Shown here: one piece after another, positions 33,322 through 43,725 of the stretch
How the letters are laid out: every line of letters begins with the position of its first letter
Numbering within the stretch: the stretch's first letter is position 1
Origin: Meconema thalassinum
Lineage: Eukaryota; Arthropoda; Insecta; Orthoptera; Tettigoniidae
DNA: 64,000 nucleotides
Direction of reading: 5' to 3'
NCBI GenBank assembly: GCA_946902985.2
Contig: OX336391.1
Coordinates: 144,897,074 to 144,961,073, forward strand
The notes under the pieces: generated by a model
What the model was told of the DNA's origin: nothing
What the model saw: the letters and a program-made list of their open reading frames with translations, nothing else
Databases searched by the model: none
Program-made: the position numbers and the translations under genes

Positions 33322-33553
33322 AGTGTGACTTTATAAATCGTATACACGGGCATATACACCGTTACGCACGTAATTCACAAAACCATGCAACACTAAACAA
33401 ACCTAAGGTATGACGAGATTCAAACCGCGAATCAAACATTCTTCTATACCCATCTAACGACGTGCTATTGGAACCACGGTAGTAAATTTACAACAGTGAA
33501 AATTAACCTTAACACAGTGATCAGTAGGGCTCAGATTTTTAGGTAAATAAATA

Positions 33554-33613
33554 TTTTTAGCCTATTTTCAATTTTGAAAAAATAGGCTTATGAGATCACC
33601 TTTTGTCCGTGTG

Positions 33614-33652
<39 letters not shown>

Positions 33653-35088
33653 GTGTGTGATTCGTGTGTGTGTCCCCCCCTAATAAAATCGAAACGGCTG
33701 GAGCGATTTCAATGAAACTCGGGAAGTTCATAGCACTATTCCCGGCGATCTCGACCGTGCCCTTCAAATTTTGTTACGTCTCACCAATCCAACATGGCGG
33801 CTGTGCGAAATACTTCACTAGCATTCAATATCTCCGAAACTATTACCGATATCGCCCTGAAATTGTGTACGGTGATAAAGGGCACTACTAGAAGTTCACC
33901 TATGAGACTTTCAAAAACCTGGTGACTACAAAACCAACATGGCGGCCAAGCGAAGTTGAGACATTTAAATAGACTTTTCTCGCGATTTAACTATCTAAAT
34001 ATAACGAAACTTGGTACAGCAAATGTTTATACACATTGTAATGCACTGGAGTCTAATTTAGTTCAGTTGTTACATAACCTCAAAATGGCGGCTGTGCGAA
34101 ATATTTCACTGACATTCTATATCTCCGAAACTATTACAGATATCACCCGGCAATTTTGTACGGTGATAAAGGGTACTCATACAGGTATACCTATGTATAT
34201 TTCATAAACCTGTAAAGTACGAAACGAACATGGCGACCAAGCGAATTTAAAATATTTTAATAGACTTTTCTCGTGATTTAACTCTCTGAGCGCAGTGAAA
34301 TGTGGTACAGTAATTGATTTTGCAGATTGTAATGCACTGCCATCTAATTTAATTCAATTGCTTACATAACCTCAAGATGGCGGCTGTGCGAAATTTTAAA
34401 ATTAAGTTTTAATTTCTTGTGTCGTAATCATGCGATCGAAGTGAAAGTTTGAATAATGAACCTAGGCAATAATTATCCTTGAATGGTACATAACTCTATG
34501 GCCTATACACATAACACTCCTAAATGGTGAGCTCCCGAAATATTTAGACGGTTCTCAATATCTATGAATCTTTTACAGCAACCAAACAGATTTTTTTTAT
34601 GTTCATAGAGACTATGAACATATGTTCACCTATAGGACTTTCAGGAACCTGGTGAGCACAAATCCAACATGGCGGCGATGCGAAGTATAAATATTTAAAT
34701 GGACGTTTCTCGAGAATTAACTATCCGAGTGCCGTGAAACGTTGCACGTTAAATGCTTATACAAATGTTGATCCACTGGCATCTAATTTATTTCAATGGT
34801 TTGCATTATCACAAGATGGCTGCTGTGCGTAATTTTAAAATCTCGTTTTTACTTCTTGTTGTCTAATCATGCGATTGAAGTTTGTATACCACACGTACAC
34901 AATAATCTTAATGTAATAGTACAAAAATAAAAATCCAACCTGGCGACCATCTGAAATATTTAGACGGTTCTCAATATCTACGAATCTGTTACAGCAATTA
35001 AACTGAAATTTTGTATGCTGATTGTGGCAGTTAATATAAGTAGGATATATGAAAATAGGCTGTATAGTTCTTCACGGAACTACTTGTT
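33554..35088 (+). mobile_element. HINE-A copy 4, full length
   Basis: The cleanest family A copy. Features in order: 5' hairpin AGCCTATTTTCAATTTTG and AAAAAATAGGCT; GT microsatellite (33610-33672); a GGCTGGAGCGATTTCAATGA block; central units of about 300 bp with ACATGGCGGC and AAGATGGCGG words; inverted 5' motif GAAAATAGGCTG (35051); stem-loop TAGTTC-TTCACG-GAACTA; terminal ACTTGT. No coding capacity. Confidence 0.8.
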
Positions 35089-37766
35089 TTAAATGTAAAT
35101 ACATAATTTAAACATTTTGTCAATACATACATAAATTCCTGCTTTTCACTTATTAGCACATAAAAATACATAATATTTACATTTCTTAAAATCAGTATGC
35201 TAGATCTTTCAGTTTATACTATTAGCCTACTTTCGATTTTTGCAAAAAATGAAAGTAAACTTATGAGATCAACACAGGGCGAAAAGAAGTGTGTCTGTCT
35301 GTGTGTGTGTGTGAGTGTGTGTACTCTGAATGTCTGTCCCCCCCCCCCTATAAATTCGAACACGGTGAACGCGAATTGAACGAAATTTGGTACAAAGGTA
35401 GCACTAGCAAAGGACACCTCAGTGTCATGTTTTATATCGCCGCCATCTTGACGGAAACGTAATGCCGGCCACACAAATGTTCAAAGCTTAAATCAAATTA
35501 CGAGTAACCTAATCATCCGATCTCTACCAAATTTTGCAACAACATACCTTTATGCGGCCAGCATCCTTTGACAAACTAATAGGTCATCAGCTTAATAGTT
35601 TGCGGATGGCGGCCATCTTTGTGTGAAAATAGATTCCCCCTATTAATTCGAACACGGTGAAACCGAATGGAACGAAATTTGGTACAGAGGTAGTACTAGC
35701 AAAGGGCACCTCAGTGTCATGTTTTATATCGCCGCTATCTTGACGGAAACGTAATGCCGGCCACACAAATGTTCAAAGCTTAAATCAAATTACGAGTAAC
35801 CTAATCATCCGATCTCTACCAAATTTTGCAACAACATACCTTTATGCGGCCAGCATCCTTTGACAAACTAATAGGTCATCAGCTTAATAGTTTGCGGATG
35901 GCGGCCATCTTTGTGTGAAAATAGATTCCCCCTATTAATTCGAACACGGTGAAACCGAATTGAACGAAATTTGGTACAAAGGTAGCACTAGCAAAGGACA
36001 CCTCAGTGTCATGTTTTATATCGCCGCCATCTTGACGGAAACGTAATGCCGGCCACACAAATGTTCAAAGCTTAAATCAAATTACGAGTAACCTAATCAT
36101 CCGATCTCTACCAAATTTTGCAACAACATACCTTTATGCGGCCAGCATCCTTTGACAAACTAATAGGTCATCAGCTTAATAGTTTGCGGATGGCGGCCAT
36201 CTTTGTGTGAAAATAGATTCCCCCTATTAATTCGAACACGGTGAAACCGAATGGAACGAAATTTGGTACAGAGGTAGTACTAGCAAAGGGCACCTCAGTG
36301 TCATGTTTTATATCGCCGCTATCTTGACGGAAACGTAATGGCGGCCACACAAATGTTCAAAGCTTAAATCAAATTACGACTAACCTAATCATCCGATCTC
36401 TACCAAATTTTTCAACAACATACCTTTATGGAGGAAGCATCCTTTGACCAAATTAGTAGGTCATAAGCCTAATAGTTTGCGTATGGCGGCCATCTTTGTG
36501 TCAAAATCGATTCCCCCTATTAATTCAAACACGGTGAAACCGATAGGAACGAAATTTGGTACAGAGGTAGCACTAGCAAAGGGCACCTCAGTGTCATGTT
36601 TTATATCGCCGCCATCTTGACGGAAACGTAATGGCGGCCACACAAATGTTCAAAGCTTCAATCAAATTTCGATTAACCTAATCATCCGATCTCTACCAAA
36701 TTTTGCAACAACATACCTTTGTGGAGGGAGCATCCTTTGACCAAACTAATAGGTCATTGGACTAATATTTTGCGGATGGCGGCCATCTTTGTGTGAAAAT
36801 TGATTCCCCTATTGATTCGAACACGGTGAAACGGAATGGAACGAAATTTGGTACAGAGGTAGCACTAGCAAAGGGCACCTCATTGTCATGTTTTATATCA
36901 CCGCCATCATGACGGAAACGTAATCGCTGCCACCCAAATTTTAAAAGCTAAAATGTAATTACGACCAACCTAATAATCTACTCTACCAAATTTTGCAACA
37001 ACATATCTTTATGTGGGAAGCATGTTCTGACCAAGCTGCAAGATCACCAGCCCAATAGTTTGCAGATGGTGGCCAGTATGTGTGCAAATCGATTCCCCCT
37101 ATCAATTCAAACACGGTGAAACCTAATTGAACGAAATTTGGCACAGAGGTAGCACTAGCGAAGGGCACCTCAGTGTCATGTTTTATATCGCCGCCATCTT
37201 GACGGAAACGGAATGACGGCCACCCAATTGTTAAAAGCTTAAATCAAATCACGACCATCCTAATAATTTGATCTCTACCAGATTTTGCAACAACATGCCT
37301 TTTTGTGGAAAGCAGCTTATGACTGACTACAAGGTCATCAGCCCAATAGTTTGCAGATGGTGGCCATGTATTGAACCCTTATCATTGTGTCCAATAATAA
37401 TGTTTCATATTAATAAAAACGATGGAAATACTAAATACATGATATGCTGGATATTTGAGTAATATTGATGTAGCAAGAAATCTGGACTTGGTAAGACATG
37501 CTACGTGCTGGCTGGAAATGACCATTAGTTTCACAACCAATGCTATTCTGGGATTTCTGAGAAAATCAGATATGACGCTGTGGCGTACGTGACCATAAAA
37601 GGGCAAAATGCTGCGTACAAGGCAAGGAGTGAGAGAGAGGACAATAGTCGTGACGTCAATATAAGGGCGGGATTTGTAAGGTCAGAGCTCCAACGCCAAC
37701 TTATCTGACCAATAAGAAAACATGACGCCAGAACATAGCGTCAGTGTGTTTTGCGCGGCAATCGGA

Positions 37767-37775
37767 TATAAAAAG
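37767..37775 (+). promoter_or_regulatory. TATA box of the 5' LTR
   Basis: TATAAAAAG, about 395 bp into the LTR. A start site about 30 bp downstream would be near 37797. The same motif in the 3' LTR is at 44121-44129. Confidence 0.6.
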
Positions 37776-39794
37776 ATCTAGCGATCGGTTTGCTTGTTCG
37801 ACGGCAGATTCGCGACCTGTGAGAAAATACAAGAATTTTGAGAGGTCACACATAATTATAGGCCCATTACTTAAAATATTGAGGAGCTGTTTTACTCCCA
37901 CCATTGAAACTTTAGGCTTTCTGTATATATACAAATGTCTGAGATGAACCGGGACACTCCTAATTATTCTTCGACAGTCATTTAAGACGTCCCTAAGACG
38001 ATATGGTTTTAAAATTATAGTTGTGTGTCGGCAACGAAGTTGGAAATTTTTCATAAATTGTGAGATGGCAATTAGCCATAGAATAGGGAAAGTCGACGAT
38101 TCTGCATAGGACGATCTGAGGAAATAAAATACTTAGAACGCAGATAGAACAGTTTAAAAACTTTGATTTAATTGTGTTTTAACAGCAGCAAAATGTCGAC
38201 CATGGAGAGAAGACAGCAAGCTTCATCCTCCATTACCATCAGTGTTATGGGCTAACGGCCTAATGATGGGAATTGACGAGGCGGGAGGCCTCTGGAAAGC
38301 AGTTTAAGTGATGAGTATTAAAAAATTGATTTATTGATTTTGGACGAGGGGAATCGCGAGAGATGTGTGGAACTTTGTATAGATTTTATTTGTGTGGTTT
38401 AATTTAAATTTCAGGGTTTGATTTCTTAACTGATATGCGTGTAGTAAATTTTGGCATTGCGTGACAATTATGTTGTACAGTAAATTTTGTAATTTAAATG
38501 TTTTCCTTATGTATACGTAATTCTTATAGCGAAACGGCCGCATCGATTAACGTATCTATAAAAAGTGTAGCCATGAATGAGAACCTAGGAACGACAATGA
38601 TAAATGGACTGATTTAATGATATGTTAAACTAATTACTACGTGGGGGGAATATTTGCATTTTGTTGCTTTGATAACTCGGGCTAGGACTGATCCTGTTAT
38701 TTATTCTTTATTGTCATTTGGACATGTTGTGTGTCATTATCTGAGAGGTGTGCTGATTAATGCTACGACGAGATCTTCGAGAAATGTGCCACGTGTTTTT
38801 GGGTGTAAGTGATGATGATGAGGAGAGGTAAAGCCTGTCCATGACTGCGATATCATTCCGGCAAACTAGTTATCCGTGGGGATAAGTTTGACCTGGGAAT
38901 GTATTCTTAAAAATCCCTGAGAGGATGTTTTGAGATAATGTGTTATTTATTTGTACGCGTTTAACAGGTGGCGATTAGCAAAGGTGCTGTACGCTGGCTA
39001 TGGGCCAGAATCTATATTTAGCATGGCACTAATTACTACTTGGGGGAAGAAATCAGCCACTCTCTCGGTGATGCGATAACAGGCCCGGTTGTCTCCAGCT
39101 CGTTATGACACGTTATGTTTGCTTTAAAGCCTAATGAGTTAAGGTTATTTCATTTGGTTTAATTTGGGAAGTTGCCATGTTGTCGATCCAAGTTTCTTTT
39201 ATCATTACTACGACTTATTTGTTCATTGTTTTAAAACGCCAAACTTTCCGGCGTGAAAATTAAAAGTTATATTTTGTTGTTGTTGGCTCTTATTTTCAAG
39301 GCCATTGTATTCATTATAAATATAATTTGGCAACCGGCCAAACTTGTTCATGTCATGTTATGCTATCCTAGTGTTTAAGGTATAAGACGGTAATTCCGCA
39401 GCCCTTATTTTAAATAATACACACGTGTATTTGGTTGTGGTAATCTAAGGTTAGAGCATGTCAGTAGTGTATATAAATATGTAATTGTTGTTCCCACATT
39501 TCCGTAATTCGTCCTTCGCAGTACGGAGTCCGTTCCCGAACCAACTGTTTTGGTCGGAAACGAGCGCCCGTCAAAATGCTCATTACTTGAACTAGTCTTA
39601 AAACCCGTGTCGCTCATAAATATTAAATTTTTGTACTATTTTATTTGTTTGTTATATTTGGATCTTGTGATCTGTTTTCTTTTGTTACTTTGACTTAAGT
39701 GACATTGCAGTCACAATGCTTGTTGACAGCTGTCATGCCATGTCATCATGGTACGTCAGGCTGGTCAGTGTTAGATCTGTTCACGCGAGTGAAC

Positions 39795-39800
39795 AATAAA
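39795..39800 (+). promoter_or_regulatory. AATAAA polyadenylation signal in the LTR
   Basis: GAACAATAAAAGGG at the end of the LTR, followed by T/GT-rich sequence. The 3' LTR copy, which would act on the genomic transcript, is at 46149-46154. Confidence 0.55.
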
Positions 39801-40021
39801 AGGGTGGTTATAGTTTTCTTTTTTTTTTATGTTTGATTCAGTTAATAAATTTCATTTGTTAGTAGATCCTGTTGTTTTTCTTGGCTTTATAATAATAATA
39901 AGTTAACCTTGTGAACCCTGGAAGTTATGTTGATAGCAAAACCTCTAAATCACATTCACAAGAATCCATTACGACCCCGAAATTTTGAATCTTGTCTACA
40001 TGCTATTTTCCAAAGGGTTTA

Positions 40022-40571
40022 TAAGAGTTACTTTGGCTTCCGAACGTGTGGCATTTGTGTTTTAGAGTAAAAAAATAGATCACCGGCATGTGATAAGTTT
40101 ATTAACGTAAGTTAGGCGAAGATAGTACCGCCAAATGTTTGAAAATATAAAGTCATGGAGTTTGCAATAAAGTAAATGTGGAACAAGTTAAGTGTTTGAA
40201 CTTTGATTAAAATTAGAACAAACTGTTCCAGGCGCCCAATAAAATTAAATTAGCTTTGTGTAGAAAAGCCAAACTCAAAGAATTATTTGACAGGAAGGTT
40301 AGACCTTAAAAACTAATTAATACTCTATTAATTGGTTAAAATTTGTAAGTAAAGTAAGGTCAGGAAGATTATAACTGAATCAAAGGGTTAAAATTAAATG
40401 GAATAATAAGTAAATTATACTCAGTGATGCTATAGTTTGTGGGAGTAATTTAAAGTAAATGAACTGAGTATGTAAAGGGTTAATGTGTGTATATTTAATA
40501 TGTGTGAGCGCGCGTATCCAGGGCTCCGCCCTTATGTCATTTCCCTATGTCTCAAATATATTATTGTTGTG
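40022..40571 (+). other. gag leader, candidate primer-binding region
   Basis: No coding frame. A TGG-starting stretch (TGGCTTCCGAACG) lies 12 nt after the LTR at 40034. It is the only primer-site-like word nearby, but I could not match it to a tRNA, so the priming tRNA is unknown. Confidence 0.4.
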
Positions 40572-43109
40572 ATGGCAACTCTGGGAGAAATCCGCGAAGT
40601 GATTGAATTAGCATCCGCTCGTACGCGAGAACAACTTAGTGAGATGAGAAAGGACATAACCAATGAAATACAGACACAGTTAGCGGCAAATAGTGAAGAA
40701 ACGCAGACACAATTAGCGGCAAATAGTGTAGAAACGCAGACACAGTTAGCGGCAAATAGTGTAGAAACGCAGACACAGTTAACGGCTATAAATAAACAAT
40801 CGGTAGAAATGCAGACTCAGTTAGCGGCGAATAGTGAAGAAATGCAGACACAGTTAGCTGCTATAAATAAACAATCGGAAGAAATACAGACACAGTTAAA
40901 CACAAAACTATCTGAAGTTAACGAGAATATAAATCAGAAAATCGCTACACAAAACATTCTGGTTAGTGAACAATTACATAGGCAGTCTGAGAAAAACAAT
41001 GAAATGTTAAACGCACAAGACGAAAGGAACACTCAAAATCTAGCTGCGCTAACGGTAGAAATCAAAGAGCACACAAAAGAACAGCTAATCCAATTAGCAA
41101 AGGACGTTAGCACTAACAATACCAAACAATTAGGAATAATAAAAGGTATCGAAGATTCGTTTAAAAAGGAAATAAAAGGAATGGATGAGACTGTTATGGC
41201 AAAACTAGCACAAATCGAGCAAGCGTGTTTGACCAGCTCATCTGAGATTAAAGAAGCACACACAAACTTAGAAAAAAGGTTTGAGATGATCGAACGAGGG
41301 ACACAGGGTATGCAAGATCAGATAATTACAGTAGATAACAATATCACGGGCTTAGTGACGGAACTCAACAAATTAGAAATACAATCAATTAAGAAATGGA
41401 AAAAGTTAGAAATTGACCAGGAAGAAATTAAACAAACATTAGAACAGAACAACATTTCTCTGGGAGAAAGGATAGATAAACTTGAAGATAATCAGGAGGC
41501 TAATCAACAGGAAGTCGAAAAACGCTTTGTTAAATTGAAGGATACTATTAGGAAAGATTGGACCAAGATGAGCGCTGATTCGAAAGATGAACGGCTCGCA
41601 GTAAGCAAGAAGCTAGGGGAAAATAACGCGAAAATACAGGCGTTAGAAGAAAATATGAAGTTAAGGTTTCAAATTCAAGAGGACCGCATGATAAAATCGG
41701 AGTTGCAGTCACTTGGACATAATACGATGTTTGCGACACTAATGGAAAAAGGGAAAGGGGAGAATGCGGAAAGAGAGCACACAATAGACAGCCACGAGCT
41801 TGGGCAAAGTCCAAGAACGGTAGACACGCAAGCATTCCAGAATTATGAGGGTCGGAGCTCGACACCTCAAAACACACAACTTCCCACGCAAGTTATACAA
41901 GTCATCCGTGGAAACGAATTTAAACCGAATAAGTTTTTACCAGAGAGCGGAGGGACACCTAAAGCTTTCTTAAGGGAACTGACAGAATATTTTTCGGACC
42001 AAAATGTTAGCTCAACGCGACAATTAAGAATGGTTGAAAAATTTTTGGCGGGCTCAGCACTTACCTGGTATCTTGGATTTAAGAACACATTTAAATCAAT
42101 GGAAGGTTTCCACAAGGCCTTCCTAAGCAAATACTGGAGTGGGTCGTATCAACAAAGCTTGCGAATGGACTTATACTCGCGCAAATACCATTCCACGCAT
42201 CAGACGAAATATGCAGATTTTTTCGCCATGCAACTTGTCAAATTGCAAGATCTTGATAATCCCCCGAGCGAAATGGAGCTAATAACTACTATAGGAAAGC
42301 AGATGCCTATTAGCGTTCAGCAATTCTTGGTGGCGGCAAATATTACGACCGTGGTCCAGGCAGAAGAGGTATTAAGGAAGATAGATGAAACCACTAATTA
42401 CATCAACCCGAGAGAGAAGAGACAGATAGAGTTAGTTAATGCAGTCGAAGTAGTCAAGACACCGAACAAAAACACGAGGTCGCAAGCTACAAACACAGGG
42501 GATAACCAAAGACGGCAGAGCACCGAAGAATATGAGCCGAGATCTCAACCGAGATACGAAAATAGGGACAGAAACCATAACAATCAGGAAGAAACTAACC
42601 GCTACCGGAACACAAACAATCAGCAGTGGCGAGATAATAGGAGATACCAAACGTCATACAATAGGAATAATAATAATAACGCACCTTATAATCGGGGATG
42701 GCGTGGAGGACACTATAATCAACAATATAGGCCCAGAGACAATAGGCGTTACAATCAACAATATAACGCACAAAATAACCAGCGGTTTAACGAGCAATCG
42801 GATCCAAGGGATGATCAGAGAAATTGGAACGAGAGACACGCTGACCCGCAACAGTACCTGGAGGAGCCACGTAACATGGAAGGAAATAATGATAAATGGG
42901 AAAGAGCGATAGATCGGCGGAAGAATCCCGACAACCACGAGGAGGAAAACGGAACACATCAAATGTTGGAGGCCATGCATGTAGAAACCCAGAGATATTT
43001 GGAAGAGCTGCATGGAGAAGAAGAAAATAGAGCAGCCGACAATAGGAAACAGAAGAATAGCAGGAGAGATTCGCAGGCCGTGTCAGGCAAGGGTCTCGAA
43101 ATATGGTAA
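40572..43109 (+). CDS. Gag-like protein of the LTR element
   Basis: The ORF is open from 40485. I choose ATG 40572 (GTGATGG, purine at -3 and G at +4), giving 845 residues. The alternative upstream start would add 29 residues including a hydrophobic Cys-containing stretch. Residues about 33-110 hold 11-residue repeats (TQLAANSVETQ type), part of a predicted coiled coil reaching about residue 385. Residues about 445-610 resemble a retrotransposon capsid domain (Retrotrans_gag type) with AGSALTWYLGFKN and FHKAFLSKYW. Residues about 640-780 are rich in Asn, Arg, Gln and Tyr, probably nucleic-acid binding. No CCHC knuckle and no protease motif follow. Probable role: packaging the element RNA into particles. 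Capsid fit is by eye only. Confidence 0.85.
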   Translation: MATLGEIREVIELASARTREQLSEMRKDITNEIQTQLAANSEETQTQLAANSVETQTQLAANSVETQTQLTAINKQSVEMQTQLAANSEEMQTQLAAINKQSEEIQTQLNTKLSEVNENINQKIATQNILVSEQLHRQSEKNNEMLNAQDERNTQNLAALTVEIKEHTKEQLIQLAKDVSTNNTKQLGIIKGIEDSFKKEIKGMDETVMAKLAQIEQACLTSSSEIKEAHTNLEKRFEMIERGTQGMQDQIITVDNNITGLVTELNKLEIQSIKKWKKLEIDQEEIKQTLEQNNISLGERIDKLEDNQEANQQEVEKRFVKLKDTIRKDWTKMSADSKDERLAVSKKLGENNAKIQALEENMKLRFQIQEDRMIKSELQSLGHNTMFATLMEKGKGENAEREHTIDSHELGQSPRTVDTQAFQNYEGRSSTPQNTQLPTQVIQVIRGNEFKPNKFLPESGGTPKAFLRELTEYFSDQNVSSTRQLRMVEKFLAGSALTWYLGFKNTFKSMEGFHKAFLSKYWSGSYQQSLRMDLYSRKYHSTHQTKYADFFAMQLVKLQDLDNPPSEMELITTIGKQMPISVQQFLVAANITTVVQAEEVLRKIDETTNYINPREKRQIELVNAVEVVKTPNKNTRSQATNTGDNQRRQSTEEYEPRSQPRYENRDRNHNNQEETNRYRNTNNQQWRDNRRYQTSYNRNNNNNAPYNRGWRGGHYNQQYRPRDNRRYNQQYNAQNNQRFNEQSDPRDDQRNWNERHADPQQYLEEPRNMEGNNDKWERAIDRRKNPDNHEEENGTHQMLEAMHVETQRYLEELHGEEENRAADNRKQKNSRRDSQAVSGKGLEIW

Positions 43110-43201
43110 AAAAAAGTTATTGTACGGGAATAGGAGAAGAAGAAGGGAGAAGGAAGAAGATGGCAACGCGGGGGAGAAGAAGGAGATGACATCACGGTAA
43201 A

Positions 43202-43363
43202 ATGGAGAAAAGACAGGAGCGGCTTAAGGAAGTTCAACTAGGGGTTACGAACTTAGGTAACAACGCCTACAGAGTCCGAGAGGTGAGCACAGGAAACATG
43301 GCAGTGTATAATATCTCATTTAAAATTGTATCATCAGAGAGAGCCATACGAACCGAGAAATAA
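43202..43363 (+). CDS. small ORF x, 53 residues, downstream of gag
   Basis: An ATG at 43202 opens a 53-residue frame beginning MEKRQERLKEVQLGVTNLG and ending at TAA 43361-43363. It is highly charged and not recognised. It lies 92 nt after the gag stop, in a different frame. Whether it is translated is unknown; it could be a remnant of a longer lost ORF. Confidence 0.35.
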   Translation: MEKRQERLKEVQLGVTNLGNNAYRVREVSTGNMAVYNISFKIVSSERAIRTEK

Positions 43364-43515
43364 TGTTACTGCAGCAAATTAAACATTCGCGTGATAACAT
43401 ACAACAAAAGATACGGGGGTACTCGAGTGGTGAAAGCGCTCAAAAGACAGCTCTGACGTGTTTACAAGTTCAGGCGGAAGTCGTTAATGAATATGTTGAT
43501 GTTTTGAAAGAGTGA
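43363..43515 (+). CDS. small ORF y, 50 residues, TAATG-overlapping ORF x
   Basis: Its ATG (43363-43365) shares one base with the stop of ORF x, giving TAATG. The frame begins MLLQQIKHSRDNIQQKIRGY and ends VVNEYVDVLKE with TGA at 43513-43515. Helical-looking and Gln-rich; no family recognised. TAATG overlaps are known to couple termination and reinitiation in some non-LTR retrotransposons, so coupled translation is possible but unproven. Confidence 0.35.
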   Translation: MLLQQIKHSRDNIQQKIRGYSSGESAQKTALTCLQVQAEVVNEYVDVLKE

Positions 43516-43725
43516 GAGGGGAGACGAGTAGCAAGGAAAGAGGCCGGAGGGCATAAGTATACAGGAATTTCCTAATGAGTTTGGAACGAGACGGCTACTG
43601 AAACAGACAGAGGCGGACAGTCATTATATTTGAGGGTGACCAGCAACTTCAAATTTGAGCCAGAAAAGTAGGGGATGTGAAATTCGACTTCATTTGAGTT
43701 CGAATTTCATCAACTAGGGGTCAGA
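43516..43725 (+). other. 3' internal region, no clear polypurine tract
   Basis: Purine-rich stretches occur at 43510-43560 and at 43665-43675 (AAAAGTAGGGGA) but not directly against the 3' LTR. A 10-bp-arm hairpin (43678-43687 with 43700-43709) precedes CTAGGGGTCAGA and the LTR start. Confidence 0.4.

Larger units (their letters stand above)
37372..40021 (+). repeat. 5' LTR, 2650 bp
   Basis: It starts TGAACCCTT and ends AAGGGTTTA, an imperfect terminal inverted repeat; the final dinucleotide is TA rather than the usual CA. Differences from the 3' LTR that I noticed: T/A at about 37518, T/C at about 38428, and one extra T in the T-run near 39815. The antisense 117-codon frame at 37701-38054 is present in both LTRs but shows no domain. 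Confidence 0.92.

Noticed and set aside
37701..38054. 117-codon antisense ORF in the 5' LTR, repeated at 44055-44408
   Set aside because: Its presence in both LTRs follows from LTR duplication. No domain, and it overlaps the predicted TATA and start region.
40485..40571. Upstream gag start giving 874 residues
   Set aside because: The 29 extra residues are hydrophobic and Cys-containing, unlike the charged coiled coil; ATG 40572 has the better context. Not excluded.
42432..43237. Minus-strand and alternative-frame ORFs over the gag 3' half
   Set aside because: Shadows of the A-rich, Asn/Arg-rich gag tail. The frame at 43012-43200 could extend gag by frameshift, but no slippery site was recognised.
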